Made by a program: the position numbers and the translations under genes. A DNA stretch of 64,000 nt from Terramyces sp. JEL0728 (lineage: Eukaryota; Chytridiomycota; Chytridiomycetes; Rhizophydiales; Terramycetaceae): contig JADIIU010000022.1 in assembly GCA_027603945.1 (NCBI GenBank), forward strand, positions 1-64,000, given 5' to 3'. The first letter of the stretch is position 1, and every line of letters starts with the position of its first letter. Under the pieces are notes generated by a model. It was not told the DNA's origin. It did no database searches and saw only the letters and a list, made by a program, of their open reading frames with translations. Below are positions 63,872 through 64,000 of the stretch, in pieces.

Positions 63872-64000
63872 TCACAATTTGGAATAGGTAGCCTTGGATT
63901 TGGATAGAGCAGCAGCACCAGCAGTCAGTGTATCAGGTGAATTCAACATGACACTGTTCCATATTGCTACATATTTCAATCCATCTTCAACAGAGTGATC
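63872..64000 (-). CDS. Delta3,5-delta2,4-dienoyl-CoA isomerase, C-terminal part
   Basis: The last 42 codons of a gene running off the window. VEDGLKYVAIWNSVMLNSPD and ALSKSKATYSKL match the C-terminus of the ECH1 subgroup of the enoyl-CoA hydratase/isomerase family. It ends with Ser-Lys-Leu, the canonical PTS1 signal, so the enzyme is peroxisomal and the organism keeps peroxisomal fatty-acid oxidation. No intron in this part. Confidence 0.75.
   Translation of the reverse strand, partial: DHSVEDGLKYVAIWNSVMLNSPDTLTAGAAALSKSKATYSKL

Overview
The window is nuclear DNA of a gene-dense, AT-rich eukaryote. I count 44 protein-coding genes, two of them weakly supported and one cut by the window end, plus the 3' part of a tRNA-Cys: about one gene per 1.45 kb. 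Two Zn2Cys6 transcription factors, a GH18 chitinase, an Ugo1-like carrier, Rtt106-, Enp2- and Urb1-type proteins and an OCA-family phosphatase point to a fungus. A CDKL kinase, a probable NELF-C/D (TH1) subunit and an HN1/Jupiter-like protein are unusual for well-known fungi and suggest an early-diverging, perhaps zoosporic or rozellid-related, lineage. I cannot name the organism. A peroxisomal SKL terminus and the broad metabolism argue against a microsporidian.

The outstanding property is the introns. Close to 100 can be placed by restoring conserved reading frames, and nearly all are 19-25 nt, most of them 19-21 nt. They run from GTA/GTT to a CTAAY-like branch site fused to the 3' TAG. With these removed the gene models close in frame and conserved motifs become continuous, for example in PRPP synthetase, alanine aminotransferase, arginase, IMP dehydrogenase and CDKL.

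Layout. 1-7.5 kb: tRNA-Cys, a four-TM protein, GH18 chitinase, a DH-PH-FYVE-FYVE RhoGEF, mL43, alanine aminotransferase. 7.5-16.6 kb: a polytopic membrane protein, PRPP synthetase, Enp2/NOL10, two tandem membrane-anchored acyltransferase-like proteins, a TFIIB-like factor, a mitochondrial carrier. 16.9-21.3 kb: two tandem Zn2Cys6 factors. 21.4-31.1 kb: a segment bounded by two copies of a MITE-like element, holding HN1-like, rhomboid-like, lipoate ligase, GH47 mannosidase, coiled-coil, Ugo1-like and START-domain genes. 31.4-43.7 kb: asparaginase-ankyrin, a USP8/Doa4-type deubiquitinase, an OCA-type phosphatase, Urb1. 43.7-52 kb: PH protein, a 1.1-kb gene-free stretch, arginase, CDKL, a CAX-type exchanger, a NADAR protein. 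52-64 kb: NELF-C/D-like, SLMAP/Far-like FHA protein, LAMTOR3, two phosphoglycerate-mutase-like paralogs, a PLC-X protein, Rtt106, MOB1, IMPDH, Misato, and the end of a dienoyl-CoA isomerase.

Functional themes are purine/nucleotide supply (PRPP synthetase, IMPDH), nitrogen metabolism (arginase, asparaginase, alanine aminotransferase), ribosome biogenesis (Enp2, Urb1, mL43), mitochondrial morphology (Ugo1-like, Misato) and signalling scaffolds (Ragulator, STRIPAK-like FHA protein, MOB1). Most are housekeeping genes without operon-like grouping. The accessory content lies in the tandem paralog pairs and the MITE-like elements.
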